Source of the DNA: Nonomuraea fuscirosea
GTDB lineage: Bacteria; Actinomycetota; Actinomycetes; Streptosporangiales; Streptosporangiaceae
NCBI RefSeq assembly: GCF_003001935.1
Contig: NZ_PVNG01000003.1
Location: forward strand, 248,001 to 312,000
DNA length: 64,000 nucleotides
Direction: 5' to 3'
This document shows, one piece after another, positions 25,885 through 33,640 of the stretch. The notes beneath the pieces are model-generated. The model ran no database searches. It saw nothing but the letters and a program-made list of their open reading frames with translations, and was not told the DNA's origin. Within the stretch, counting starts at the first letter, position 1, and each line of letters begins with the position of its first letter. The translations under genes and the position numbers were made by a program.

Positions 25885-26223
25885 GTGGCACTGTACGGGG
25901 CAAGCCCGACTCAGCTGACGAACGCGGCAGGCTACTGCGAGGAGACCGCGCAGTACATCGAGGGCATGCGGCAGCGGGTGCAGGCGATCAAGACCCAGCT
26001 GACGACGCAGGGGTGGAAGGGCGGGGCTTCCCAGAAGTTCAGCGGCGCGCTCGACCAGTGGGACCTGGAGTTCAAGGCCGTCATCAAGAGCCTTGAGGAC
26101 ATCTACGACCGCCTGAACATCGGCGCCGGGGTCTACAAGAACGCCGCCGACGAGAACATGGACCTGGCCGGCCGGGCCACCGGCGCCGGCGCCGGTCGCG
26201 TCGACTCCCTCATCAACCGCTGA
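25885..26223 (+). CDS. WXG100 family protein, first of the ESX pair
   Basis: 112 residues from GTG, with TTGGAGG upstream. The helix-turn-helix fold has TTQGWKGGASQKF as the WXG turn near residue 43. The C-terminal segment (YKNAADENMDLAGRATGAGAGRV) could carry the export signal. It is followed by a second WXG100 gene after 20 bases, the arrangement of EsxB/EsxA pairs that form the heterodimer recognised by EccC. Confidence 0.88.
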   Translation: MALYGASPTQLTNAAGYCEETAQYIEGMRQRVQAIKTQLTTQGWKGGASQKFSGALDQWDLEFKAVIKSLEDIYDRLNIGAGVYKNAADENMDLAGRATGAGAGRVDSLINR

Positions 26224-26243
26224 CCTGGACGGAGCACAACGCC

Positions 26244-26552
26244 ATGGGTATGCCCGCAGAGGACTACACGTTCGTCCGGTTCGGCTCGATGGACGAGGCC
26301 TACGAGGACCTCAAGAAAGTCATCACCGAGCTCGACCGGGTCACCGACCAGCTGTACGCCGACATCAAGAAGGAGCTCGGGCCGAGCTGGCAGGGTGACG
26401 CCCAGCAGTACTTCGACAAGAAGCGCGAAGAGTGGAACACCCACGAGAAGGCCATGGGTGAGCAGCTCTTCCAGGCGGCCTCCTCGGTCAACATCGCCAA
26501 CGGCAATTACCAGGCCGCTGAGCGCCGCAACATCAGCATCTGGTCTGACTGA
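26244..26552 (+). CDS. WXG100 family protein, second of the ESX pair
   Basis: 102 residues. WXG turn in GPSWQGDAQQYF; acidic N-terminal extension PAEDYTFVRFGSMDEAYED. The C-terminus NYQAAERRNISIWSD lacks the classic YxxxD/E spacing on one arm, as expected if its partner carries the signal. It probably dimerises with the 112-residue product just upstream. It lies within the plus-strand ESX substrate unit. Confidence 0.88.
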   Translation: MGMPAEDYTFVRFGSMDEAYEDLKKVITELDRVTDQLYADIKKELGPSWQGDAQQYFDKKREEWNTHEKAMGEQLFQAASSVNIANGNYQAAERRNISIWSD

Positions 26553-26621
26553 CCCAACACCTTCACCCTCTCGGCCATCGCCGCCGCGCGATGGCCGAGA
26601 GCACTGTTGCCGGGGAAAGAC

Positions 26622-26990
26622 ATGAGCGAAAACGCGCCGGAGATGAACGTCGACCCCAACCTGTTCGACGCGCGGGAGAACTCGCCGTCGAGCATGCGGG
26701 TGATCGCGCAGGAGCTGAAGAGCACCTACGACGCCCTGAACGGGAAGAGTGAGCGCCCGAACGGCAACGTCCACCAGATCCACAGAGGCGGCGAGGTGTC
26801 CACCTCCCAGTTCGGCCAGTGGAACGACGCCACCCGTCTGGCCGCCGTCCTCGGCTCGGACAACGCGGGCAGGAAGTTCGTCGAGGTGTACGAGAAGTTC
26901 ATCAAGGCGTTCGAACAGGTGGCGGACGCGGTCGATGCCAGCGCGCAGAACCACGACGCGGCACGCCGGACGAACGAGGGTGAGGCCTGA
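26622..26990 (+). CDS. small helical ESX-region protein, partner of the 442-residue product
   Basis: 122 residues. No W-x-G is present (nearest is GQWND), but the protein is helical and acidic, with a C-terminal helix ending in NHDAARRTNEGEA, much like a PE or Esx partner. Start ATG at 26622 follows GGGGAAAG. Its TGA shares a base with the next ATG (TGATG), so it is translationally coupled to the large Gly/Pro-rich protein and is probably its export partner. Confidence 0.6.
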   Translation: MSENAPEMNVDPNLFDARENSPSSMRVIAQELKSTYDALNGKSERPNGNVHQIHRGGEVSTSQFGQWNDATRLAAVLGSDNAGRKFVEVYEKFIKAFEQVADAVDASAQNHDAARRTNEGEA

Positions 26991-28318
26991 TGGGTGATCA
27001 CGGGTCGGTCTGGCTGGCCCAGGGCGGCGCCGCTCCGTCGGGGGAGTACCCCACGCAGGACAAGAGCCAGATCAAGCAGTGGCTCGACGGCGCCGACCCG
27101 TTCCTCCTCGACAGCGAGGGGCAGACGTACCTCAACGCCAGCAGCAAGGTCCAGCAGGCGTACACGGCTCTGGAGACGCACGCCCCGAAGATCGCCGCGA
27201 TCTGGAAGGGCCCCGACGCCAACAAGGCCAAGGAAGCGCTGGAGCTGCTGCACGCCACCGGCAAGGAGCTGTCGGACGCGCTGCAGAAGATGGGCTCGCA
27301 GCTGTCCACGTACGCCCAGCACCTCACGCTCGCGCAGGCCAAGGTCAACGAGGAGCAGAAGGTCCCGGCGGGCACGGAGGACGCGGACACCGTCAAGAAG
27401 ATCATGGAGGACATCCATGCTCGACGGACGATGCACGAGCTCAACGAGAAGATCGTCGAGGTCTACAACGCGGCTCCGAAGTACCTCAACTACAACCTGC
27501 CGACGGTCAGCATCCCCGGCGGCCCGCCGACCACGACGAACCCGAATTATCCGAGCGGCTCGCCGTACACGACCACCGGCTCCGGCTACGACGGATCGGG
27601 CGGCGGCAACTACGGCGGCTCGGGCGGATCCGGCGGATCAGGCGGCTCCGGATCCGGCGGCTCCGGATCGGGCGGCGGCTCCAACCCGGGCGGCTCCGAC
27701 CCCGGTGGGACGAACCCGGGCGGCACCAACCCCGGCGGGACGAACCCCGGTGGCTCCGACCCCGGCGGGTCCGACCCGGGCAACTCCGACCCCGGCGGCC
27801 CCGGCGGGCCCGGCCAGGGCACGCCGGCGGACCCCGGCCAGACGCAGCCCCCCACCACCACGAACCCCGGCGACGGCACGGTGCCCGCGGTCATCGGTGA
27901 CCGGGACACCACCACGACCACCGGCGGCCCCACCTCCACCGACCCGCGCCAGACGGACATGGCGAGCTACCGGCCCCCGGTGGTCCCGACCACTCCGACC
28001 CTGCCGACGACCATGACGCCGCCGCCCACCACGCTGACCCCGACGCCCGGCTACGGCATGCCGGCGCCCGTGGGCGGCACTCCGGGCATCCCGTCGGTCA
28101 TCGGCTCTCCCGGGGTCGGCGGCGCCCACCCCGCCCTGGCCGGGCCGGGCTCCGTCCGCGCCGGCGGCGTCGGGCCGGGCGGCATGCCGATGATGCCGTT
28201 CATGGGCGGCGCCGGAGGCGGCGGGGAGTACAGCGACCTGGAGCGGAACACGTACATGCCGGAGGACTCCAGCAACTGGACCTCCGGCCATGAGACGACG
28301 GATCCGGTGATCGGATGA
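26990..28318 (+). CDS. WXG/PPE-like protein with Gly/Pro-rich region and conserved tail, A
   Basis: 442 residues. The N-terminal 170 residues are helical with AAIWKGPDANKAKEALELL as a WXG turn, like a PPE core. Residues about 190-330 are dominated by GSGG and GGTNPGG repeats, then Thr/Pro. The end carries MMPFMGG-AGGGGEYSDLER-Y-ED--NW ... VIG, a tail shared with the products at 28315 and 32120. It is a likely exported or surface protein of the ESX machine, with a flexible wall-spanning stalk. Overlaps the next gene by 4 bases. Confidence 0.7.
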   Translation: MGDHGSVWLAQGGAAPSGEYPTQDKSQIKQWLDGADPFLLDSEGQTYLNASSKVQQAYTALETHAPKIAAIWKGPDANKAKEALELLHATGKELSDALQKMGSQLSTYAQHLTLAQAKVNEEQKVPAGTEDADTVKKIMEDIHARRTMHELNEKIVEVYNAAPKYLNYNLPTVSIPGGPPTTTNPNYPSGSPYTTTGSGYDGSGGGNYGGSGGSGGSGGSGSGGSGSGGGSNPGGSDPGGTNPGGTNPGGTNPGGSDPGGSDPGNSDPGGPGGPGQGTPADPGQTQPPTTTNPGDGTVPAVIGDRDTTTTTGGPTSTDPRQTDMASYRPPVVPTTPTLPTTMTPPPTTLTPTPGYGMPAPVGGTPGIPSVIGSPGVGGAHPALAGPGSVRAGGVGPGGMPMMPFMGGAGGGGEYSDLERNTYMPEDSSNWTSGHETTDPVIG

Positions 28319-29382
28319 CGAACAACGGCGCCAGCCCCTACGGCGACCTCGGCAACTTCGGGATGCCCGGCATGGGGCAGGGCGTCTCGTTCCAGAAGGG
28401 CGAGCTCGACCGGGCCGGCGGGAAGATCGACGGCCACGTCGAGTACTTCAGCAGCCTGAGCGAGAAGGCCGACGCCCTGCGCGTGCCCTCACCGCACTTC
28501 AGCGTGCTCGGCATGGGCGTGCAGAGCGCCCACGAGAAGGCGATCCAGAACCAGCGCGACGTGCTGAAGCGGGCCCACGACTCGCTGGCCTCCTGGAAGT
28601 CGGCGCTCAAGGCGGCCGACGAGAACTACAAGGCCGCGGACGACGGGAGCGGCAACCAGTACCCGCCCGGCGGGCCCGGCGGCAAGTTCCCCGGGGGCAT
28701 CAACCCGGCCGGGCTGAAACCGGGTGGCCTCAACCCGGGCGACCTGCCCAACGGGGGCGGGCTCGACCTGCCCAAGCCACCGGGCGGCGACCTTCCCGGC
28801 GGTGACATCCCCGGCCCTCCCGGCGGCGATCTTCCCGGCGGGAACCTGCCGGGCGGCGACCTGCCGGGGTCCGACCTGCCCGGTGGGAACACCCCGGGCG
28901 GGCCGGGCTCGAACCTGCCCGGCACCGACATCCCCCAGCCCGAGGTGCCGAAGACCGACCCGGCGGACATGAAGGTCCCCGACATCGGCGCGGCGCTCAA
29001 CGACCCGTCGAAGACCGACCTGTCGCAGTTCCAGCCGCAGAACCCGTCGCTCACCGGCAACCTGCCGCCGGGCACGGACCCCTCGGCGCTGGGCAACCGC
29101 ACGGCCGTGCCGAACACGTACGGCGGGCCGGGCGGCGGCGTCAGCGCCGGAACCGGCGGAGGGCTCGGCGCGAACGGCTTGCCGGGCGGCGGCGCTGCGG
29201 GACTGCGCGGCGCCGGCCCCGCGGGCGGCGCGCCGATGATGCCCATGATGCCGATGACCGGCGGCGCGGGCGGCCAGGAGGGCCGCGACCGCGAGAAGAC
29301 CATCGGCCTGTCGGAGGACGAGGGTCTCTGGATGGGCGATGAGGACATCGCGCCGCAGGTGATCGGCCAGGAGGAAGTGTGA
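28315..29382 (+). CDS. PPE-like protein with PGGDLPGG repeats and conserved tail, B
   Basis: 355 residues. The first 105 residues are helical and carry no W-x-G, but LRVPSPHFSVLGMGVQSAH fits the turn of a PE/PPE-like hairpin. Repeats of DLPGG, NLPGG and PGGL fill residues about 115-200. The tail GGAGGQEGRDREKTIGLSEDE, then LW and VIG, matches proteins A and C. It overlaps both neighbours by 4 bases, so it is part of a tight operon. Likely a type VII substrate; the function is unknown. Confidence 0.65.
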   Translation: MTNNGASPYGDLGNFGMPGMGQGVSFQKGELDRAGGKIDGHVEYFSSLSEKADALRVPSPHFSVLGMGVQSAHEKAIQNQRDVLKRAHDSLASWKSALKAADENYKAADDGSGNQYPPGGPGGKFPGGINPAGLKPGGLNPGDLPNGGGLDLPKPPGGDLPGGDIPGPPGGDLPGGNLPGGDLPGSDLPGGNTPGGPGSNLPGTDIPQPEVPKTDPADMKVPDIGAALNDPSKTDLSQFQPQNPSLTGNLPPGTDPSALGNRTAVPNTYGGPGGGVSAGTGGGLGANGLPGGGAAGLRGAGPAGGAPMMPMMPMTGGAGGQEGRDREKTIGLSEDEGLWMGDEDIAPQVIGQEEV

Positions 29383-30140
29383 GCGCCGGCAAGGAGATGT
29401 TCGACGCGGCGACGACGATGTCGGCCGGCGCCGCCCTCATGATCCTGCGGCCCTGGGCGTTCTACGTCGCGGCCACCATCGCCACCCTGCGCAGCCATCC
29501 CGAGGGCATGCGCGACTCGGCCACCAACTGGCGCTCCGCCGACAAGAACGGCGTGACCACCGAGCTCGACAACCTCGTGGGCGAGCTGAACAAGCTCAAG
29601 AAGGAGCTGAAGGACCAGGGCAAGTGGGAAGGGGGCGCCTTCGAGACGTTCGAGGAGGTCCACGGCAACTTCCTCAAGTCGGTCGAGCAGCTCAAGAACG
29701 CCCGCAACGACGCCGGTGACGCCGTCGACTCGAACGCGAACTTCCACTCGCAGGTCGCGGTGGTCGCTCTCGCCATCGCCATCGCCATGGCGGCCTGGGG
29801 CCTGTTCGTCTTCGCCGCACGATGGCTGCCCGCCTACAACGCGGTCGTGCTCGGCATCGACGCCGCGCTGGGCAAGGCCATGCTCCAGGGCGCCAAGAAG
29901 ATCCTGACGAACAACATCAAGGCGGCCCTGATCCTCACCGGCGTCATCTTCGGCGTCATCACCCTCAGCGAGATGACGGCCAAGTCGTTCCCCACGGTCA
30001 AGGCCATGCCGAACGACATGTCGGCGATGACCGGCAAGGGGAAGACCCCGGACGACATGCGCCAGCCGTTCACCAACGACGGGCTGGAATACGACAAGGA
30101 GACCGGGCAGCTCATGCCCAAGACCAACCTGGAGATCTGA
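29379..30140 (+). CDS. membrane protein with WXG-like turn, last gene of the ESX substrate operon
   Basis: 253 residues from GTG at 29379. A hydrophobic N-terminus (about 15-40) is followed by helices with QGKWEGGAFETFEEVHGNF, a WXG-like turn, then two strong hydrophobic segments (about 125-150 and 175-200). A polar, Lys-rich C-terminus follows. It is similar in plan to the 280-residue protein at 16650: a WxG hairpin beside membrane helices. It is not EccE by any motif I can see. It could be an ESX substrate that inserts in membranes or an accessory membrane component. Confidence 0.6.
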   Translation: MSAGKEMFDAATTMSAGAALMILRPWAFYVAATIATLRSHPEGMRDSATNWRSADKNGVTTELDNLVGELNKLKKELKDQGKWEGGAFETFEEVHGNFLKSVEQLKNARNDAGDAVDSNANFHSQVAVVALAIAIAMAAWGLFVFAARWLPAYNAVVLGIDAALGKAMLQGAKKILTNNIKAALILTGVIFGVITLSEMTAKSFPTVKAMPNDMSAMTGKGKTPDDMRQPFTNDGLEYDKETGQLMPKTNLEI

Positions 30141-30165
30141 CTCGTCCCCGCAGGCCCCGGCCCCC

Positions 30166-30189
30166 GCCGGCGCGCTATCGCGCGCCGGC
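30166..30189. terminator. hairpin between convergent ESX substrate operon and eccB
   Basis: GCCGGCGCG pairs with CGCGCCGGC around a 6-base loop in the 63-base gap. There is no T-run but the convergent setting and the stable stem fit a bidirectional terminator. Confidence 0.6.
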
Positions 30190-30203
30190 TTCGCGGCTCG
30201 GCG

Positions 30204-31637
30204 TCACTGCGACTGCTGCTGCTGGAGCGGCATGGTGTCCGGCACCGGCGTCCCGGCCGCCGCCGGGTCCAGCGAGGGACCGTCGGGGATCAGCCGCAGC
30301 AGGTGGGCGGGCACCGGCGCCACGTCCGTGGCCTCGTAGCCCAGCTTGCCGAGGACGTCGGCGGAGGCCAGCCGGAACCTCCGGCCCTGATCCGTGATCA
30401 GCGAGTACTGGTGCACCGCCGACAGCTGCCCGTCGCCCGGCAGGGTCCCGGCCAGCACGGCGGTGCCCGGCGGCAGCAGGACCTGGTCGACCTTGTCGGG
30501 TCCGGCGCTGGCCGGCGGCGTCGGGATGCGGATCTTGCTGCCGGTGGACAGGACCGCGCTGGTCGAGCCCTTGAGGGTGTTGCCGTAGACGGCGCAGAGC
30601 GGGGCCGTCACGCCGGGCGCGCGGAAGCGCGGCATCGTCTTGGGCAGGCCCGGGTTCTGCAGGGTGCGCGCCGACGCCTTGGTCGCGTTGGCGCTCGCGG
30701 CGTCGATGGCCGTCTCGCGGACCGGGCTCTTGCCGTACGCGGTCTTGCTGGCCGGGTCCTGGAGCAGCAGCATCGCCTGCGTGTGGCTGATCGGGGCCAG
30801 GCCGTCGGGCAGCAGCACGTACCAGCGGTCGGGCGCGCCCGCCATGGAGGCCACCTTGTAGACGTGCCCGGCCCTGGCCGCCGCGCCGCCGGGTCCGCGG
30901 GTCTTCTTGCCGCGCTGCGGGATCACCGGAGGGGCGAAGTCGGTGCCGGCGGGGATGGCGTTGACCCAGGAGGCGGGCACGCGGCGCGGCGTCTGGTCGG
31001 TGAGGCGGTCCACGTTCCGCACGCGCATGCGCTGGTTGGCCCAGAGCACCCAGTTCTGCTGCCCGTCGCTGACGACCAGGGCCTCGCCGCCCACGGGTGT
31101 CCCGCCGACGTCGATCCCGGCCACGAGCGTGACGTACGCCTTGCGCACGTTGGCGGCGTCGGCTCCCTCGACCACGCACGCCGACCACGGCGCCTTGACC
31201 AGCCGGGCCGGCTTGGGCAGCGAGTCGGGCGCGCCCATGATGCCGACCTTGTGCCCCCGGGTGTAGCCGGCCAGCGACTCGGCCGACACCGTCCTGACCT
31301 TGATGTCCTGGCTGTCGAGCAGCAGCCGGGCGGAGACGTAGTTCGCGACCGGCTGCAGCGTGCCGCTCTTCTGGTTGTAGACGTAGGAGGCGCCGGTCTC
31401 CTCCTCCAGCAGCAACTGGCCGGGGTCCGTCAGCTTGGTGGCGTTGCCGGGCTTGAGCAGGCCCCAGATCCCGAACGCGGCCATGATCAGCACCGCGATG
31501 ATGATCCCCGCGAAGGTGGCGACGTTGTGCCGCCGCATCGGGGACTCGGGCAGATCCGGCTCACCCTGCAGCAGGGCGAGTCCCAGGCGCTGCGTCATGA
31601 AGCGATGCGCCTGATAAAGATCTTTTTGGTTCTGCAT
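30204..31637 (-). CDS. eccB: EccB, ESX/type VII secretion membrane protein
   Basis: 477 residues. The N-terminus QNQKDLYQAHRFMTQRLGLALL is the typical EccB cytoplasmic opening; one transmembrane helix (40-61) follows and the rest is the extracytoplasmic repeat domain. The two cysteines conserved in EccB are visible in PWSACVVEGAD and PLCAVYGNT. EccB forms the periplasmic-side ring of the ESX complex. No ribosome binding site precedes the ATG; a TAACAT-like -10 sits 8 bases upstream, so a leaderless mRNA is likely. It is convergent with the substrate operon and divergent from the gene pair at 31731. Confidence 0.94.
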   Translation of the reverse strand: MQNQKDLYQAHRFMTQRLGLALLQGEPDLPESPMRRHNVATFAGIIIAVLIMAAFGIWGLLKPGNATKLTDPGQLLLEEETGASYVYNQKSGTLQPVANYVSARLLLDSQDIKVRTVSAESLAGYTRGHKVGIMGAPDSLPKPARLVKAPWSACVVEGADAANVRKAYVTLVAGIDVGGTPVGGEALVVSDGQQNWVLWANQRMRVRNVDRLTDQTPRRVPASWVNAIPAGTDFAPPVIPQRGKKTRGPGGAAARAGHVYKVASMAGAPDRWYVLLPDGLAPISHTQAMLLLQDPASKTAYGKSPVRETAIDAASANATKASARTLQNPGLPKTMPRFRAPGVTAPLCAVYGNTLKGSTSAVLSTGSKIRIPTPPASAGPDKVDQVLLPPGTAVLAGTLPGDGQLSAVHQYSLITDQGRRFRLASADVLGKLGYEATDVAPVPAHLLRLIPDGPSLDPAAAGTPVPDTMPLQQQQSQ

Positions 31638-31730
31638 ATTTGCATATGTTACGCATGTTGACTATGGGTCTTCTGTACGGCAAAGAAACGATCCACTAAG
31701 CTCCTTGATCGAGTGCCAAGGGGGAGTCTC
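31638..31730. promoter_or_regulatory. divergent eccB / WXG-pair promoter region
   Basis: This 93-base gap is AT-rich with short repeats of TGCATAT. On the minus strand TAACAT (31651-31646) is positioned for leaderless eccB transcription. On the plus strand TTGACT at about 31659 could be a -35 for the 31731 gene. Confidence 0.45.
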
Positions 31731-32114
31731 ATGGGAACGGAACCACCTAAGGACTGGCCGGGGCTCGTCGCCGACCGGGACGGTGTCACGTACGACGCGA
31801 AGAAGATCGAGAACATCGCCGGAGCGCTGCGCGAGGCCCTGAAGCCCATCGACATGATGGGCGTCGGCACCCGGCCGGGCTCCCTCCAGGACCTCAGCAT
31901 GGTGAGCTACACGCTGACGGCGCTGCGTGAGCAGCTGCAGACCGTCAAGGGCTGGGCCGGCGGCGAGTTCGGCTCCCAGCTGGAGAACAGCCACACCGAG
32001 ATACAGAAGATGTATCAAGAGGTGCTGACCAGCCTCAACACCGCGATAGCCCTCGTGGAGGCGGGAGCAGGCACCTACAAGGTGACGAACGCCGCCAACC
32101 AGGGCGGGAGCTGA
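31731..32114 (+). CDS. WXG100-like protein, partner of the 461-residue product
   Basis: 127 residues from ATG at 31731, preceded by GGGGGAG. The helical protein has TVKGWAGGEFGSQLENS as the WXG turn (WAG) and a C-terminal helix ending NAANQGGS. An N-terminal extension holds PPKDWPGLVADRDGVTYD. It precedes a larger WXG/PPE-like gene by 5 bases, so it is a probable export partner. Confidence 0.78.
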   Translation: MGTEPPKDWPGLVADRDGVTYDAKKIENIAGALREALKPIDMMGVGTRPGSLQDLSMVSYTLTALREQLQTVKGWAGGEFGSQLENSHTEIQKMYQEVLTSLNTAIALVEAGAGTYKVTNAANQGGS

Positions 32115-32119
32115 TCGGC

Positions 32120-33505
32120 GTGGGCAAGACCAAGCACCAGGTGCACATGCTGAAGAGCATGTGCCTCGACTGGAGCGTCAAGACGGACGCCTACAACGTC
32201 GAGCAGGTCGTGACCCTCATCAGGGGCCTCGACCCCACCAAGGGCATCCCCAAGGCGGCGACCGCCTACGAGAACGCGCACAAGGCTCTCGGCACCGCCA
32301 GGGAGGCCGTCAAGGACCAGGCCGTCGAGCTGGCCAAGGTCTGGGAGGGCAAGTCCTCGGTCGAGGCGCAGACCGCGCTCGGCATCCTGTACGTCACCAT
32401 GGGCAAGCTGGCCGAGGCGATGTCCCCCCTCAAGAACTCCCTGGACGGTCTCGGCAAGGTGGTGCAGGCGCACCAGGCCTTCATCGAGGACGGCCACAAG
32501 GGCATCCTGGACACCTGGCACAACCAGGGCATCGGCACCTGGAACGACAGCATCCCCGACGTGTGGAGCACCTACAAGGGCTACTACCGCAACCCCAGCG
32601 GCGGCGTCGGTGACGACAACGTCGAGAACGAGGCCGACCACAGCTGGGGGTCGCAGAACGACCTGGCGGGCGAACACCTGCAGACGCTCAGCACGGACCT
32701 CCAGGCGGTCTTCGACGTGATGCCGAACTCGGTGGAGTCGACGCTTCCCGACATCAAGCCCCCGGACCCGTGGAACGGCCAGCCGCCGCCGGTGAAGTAC
32801 CCCAACGGCACGCCCACGCCGCTCAACACCGCCTCCAACCTGCCTCCGTACGGGCCCCCGTACGGACCGGGCCAGAACGTGCCCGGCCCCGGCGACTTCC
32901 CCGGCGGTCCCGGCGGCACGCCGAACCCGCCCGGCACCGGTGACCCGTCGCTGCCCGGCGGTCCCGGCGGCGGTCCCGGCGCCGACGACCCGTCGCGTCC
33001 CGGCCTGCCCGGCACCCCCGGCGTCCCCGGCGCGCCGGGCGGGAACGTGCCGCCGGGCCAGACGCCCACCACCACCGACCCGAACGGCGCCGTGAACCCC
33101 CCGGGCACCGTGCCGAACCCCAAGACCAACCTCCAGGACTTCCAGCCCACCGCCCACACGAACCAGCCCTTCGGCACGAACCCGCCCTACGGCCAGAACG
33201 TCCCCACCACGACCACCCCCGGCTACAACAGCCCCGGCACGCCGTCGTACGGGCCGGGCACGACCGGCGGCACCTTCGGCGGGGTGGGCGGCGTCGGCGG
33301 CGCTATGGGCCCTGGCGCGGCGGGAGCCGCCCGCGGGGCCTCGGGCTCGGGCGCCGGCATGCCGTTCATGCCGATGGGCGGAATGGGCGCCGGCGCGGGC
33401 GGGGGCGGCGAGTCCCAGGACCGCGAGTCCAGCACCTGGCTGCACGAGGACGACGACGTCTGGGGCGGCGACGCCGACTCGGTGGTCAACGGCCGCATCG
33501 GCTGA
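32120..33505 (+). CDS. WXG/PPE-like protein with Gly/Pro-rich region and conserved tail, C
   Basis: 461 residues from GTG at 32120 (GGGAG upstream). The helical N-terminal domain (about 1-215) contains LAKVWEGKSSVEAQTALG. Pro/Gly/Asn-rich sequence follows, then a tail with MPFMPMGGMG, ESQDRESSTWLHEDDDVW and NGRIG, aligning with the tails of proteins A and B. It is presumably a type VII substrate exported with the 127-residue partner. Its stop lies about 100 bases before the convergent alpha/beta hydrolase gene, in a repeat-bearing gap. Confidence 0.7.
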   Translation: MGKTKHQVHMLKSMCLDWSVKTDAYNVEQVVTLIRGLDPTKGIPKAATAYENAHKALGTAREAVKDQAVELAKVWEGKSSVEAQTALGILYVTMGKLAEAMSPLKNSLDGLGKVVQAHQAFIEDGHKGILDTWHNQGIGTWNDSIPDVWSTYKGYYRNPSGGVGDDNVENEADHSWGSQNDLAGEHLQTLSTDLQAVFDVMPNSVESTLPDIKPPDPWNGQPPPVKYPNGTPTPLNTASNLPPYGPPYGPGQNVPGPGDFPGGPGGTPNPPGTGDPSLPGGPGGGPGADDPSRPGLPGTPGVPGAPGGNVPPGQTPTTTDPNGAVNPPGTVPNPKTNLQDFQPTAHTNQPFGTNPPYGQNVPTTTTPGYNSPGTPSYGPGTTGGTFGGVGGVGGAMGPGAAGAARGASGSGAGMPFMPMGGMGAGAGGGGESQDRESSTWLHEDDDVWGGDADSVVNGRIG

Positions 33506-33520
33506 CCCGCGCCGCGACGG

Positions 33521-33640
33521 GCGCCGTTCACGGGAGGAGACGCCCCTCGGCACGGCGCCCACGGCAGGGACAGCGCCGTTCATGGGAGCAACTGCCCTCA
33601 GTACAGCGCCGTTCACGGGAGCAACAGCCCCCAGTACAGC
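33521..33640. repeat. tandem duplications of the alpha/beta hydrolase 3' end
   Basis: GCGCCGTTCA starts at 33521, 33573 and 33606, each followed by a variant of the last 11 codons of the minus-strand hydrolase gene, including its TGA. The last two copies are 33 bases apart; the first lies 52 bases away with an insertion. Only the 33606 copy contains the stop actually used by the gene (33613). Confidence 0.75.

Noticed and set aside
29379..30140. EccE
   Set aside because: The protein has membrane helices and an ESX location but lacks the EccE layout, and carries a WEG hairpin instead.
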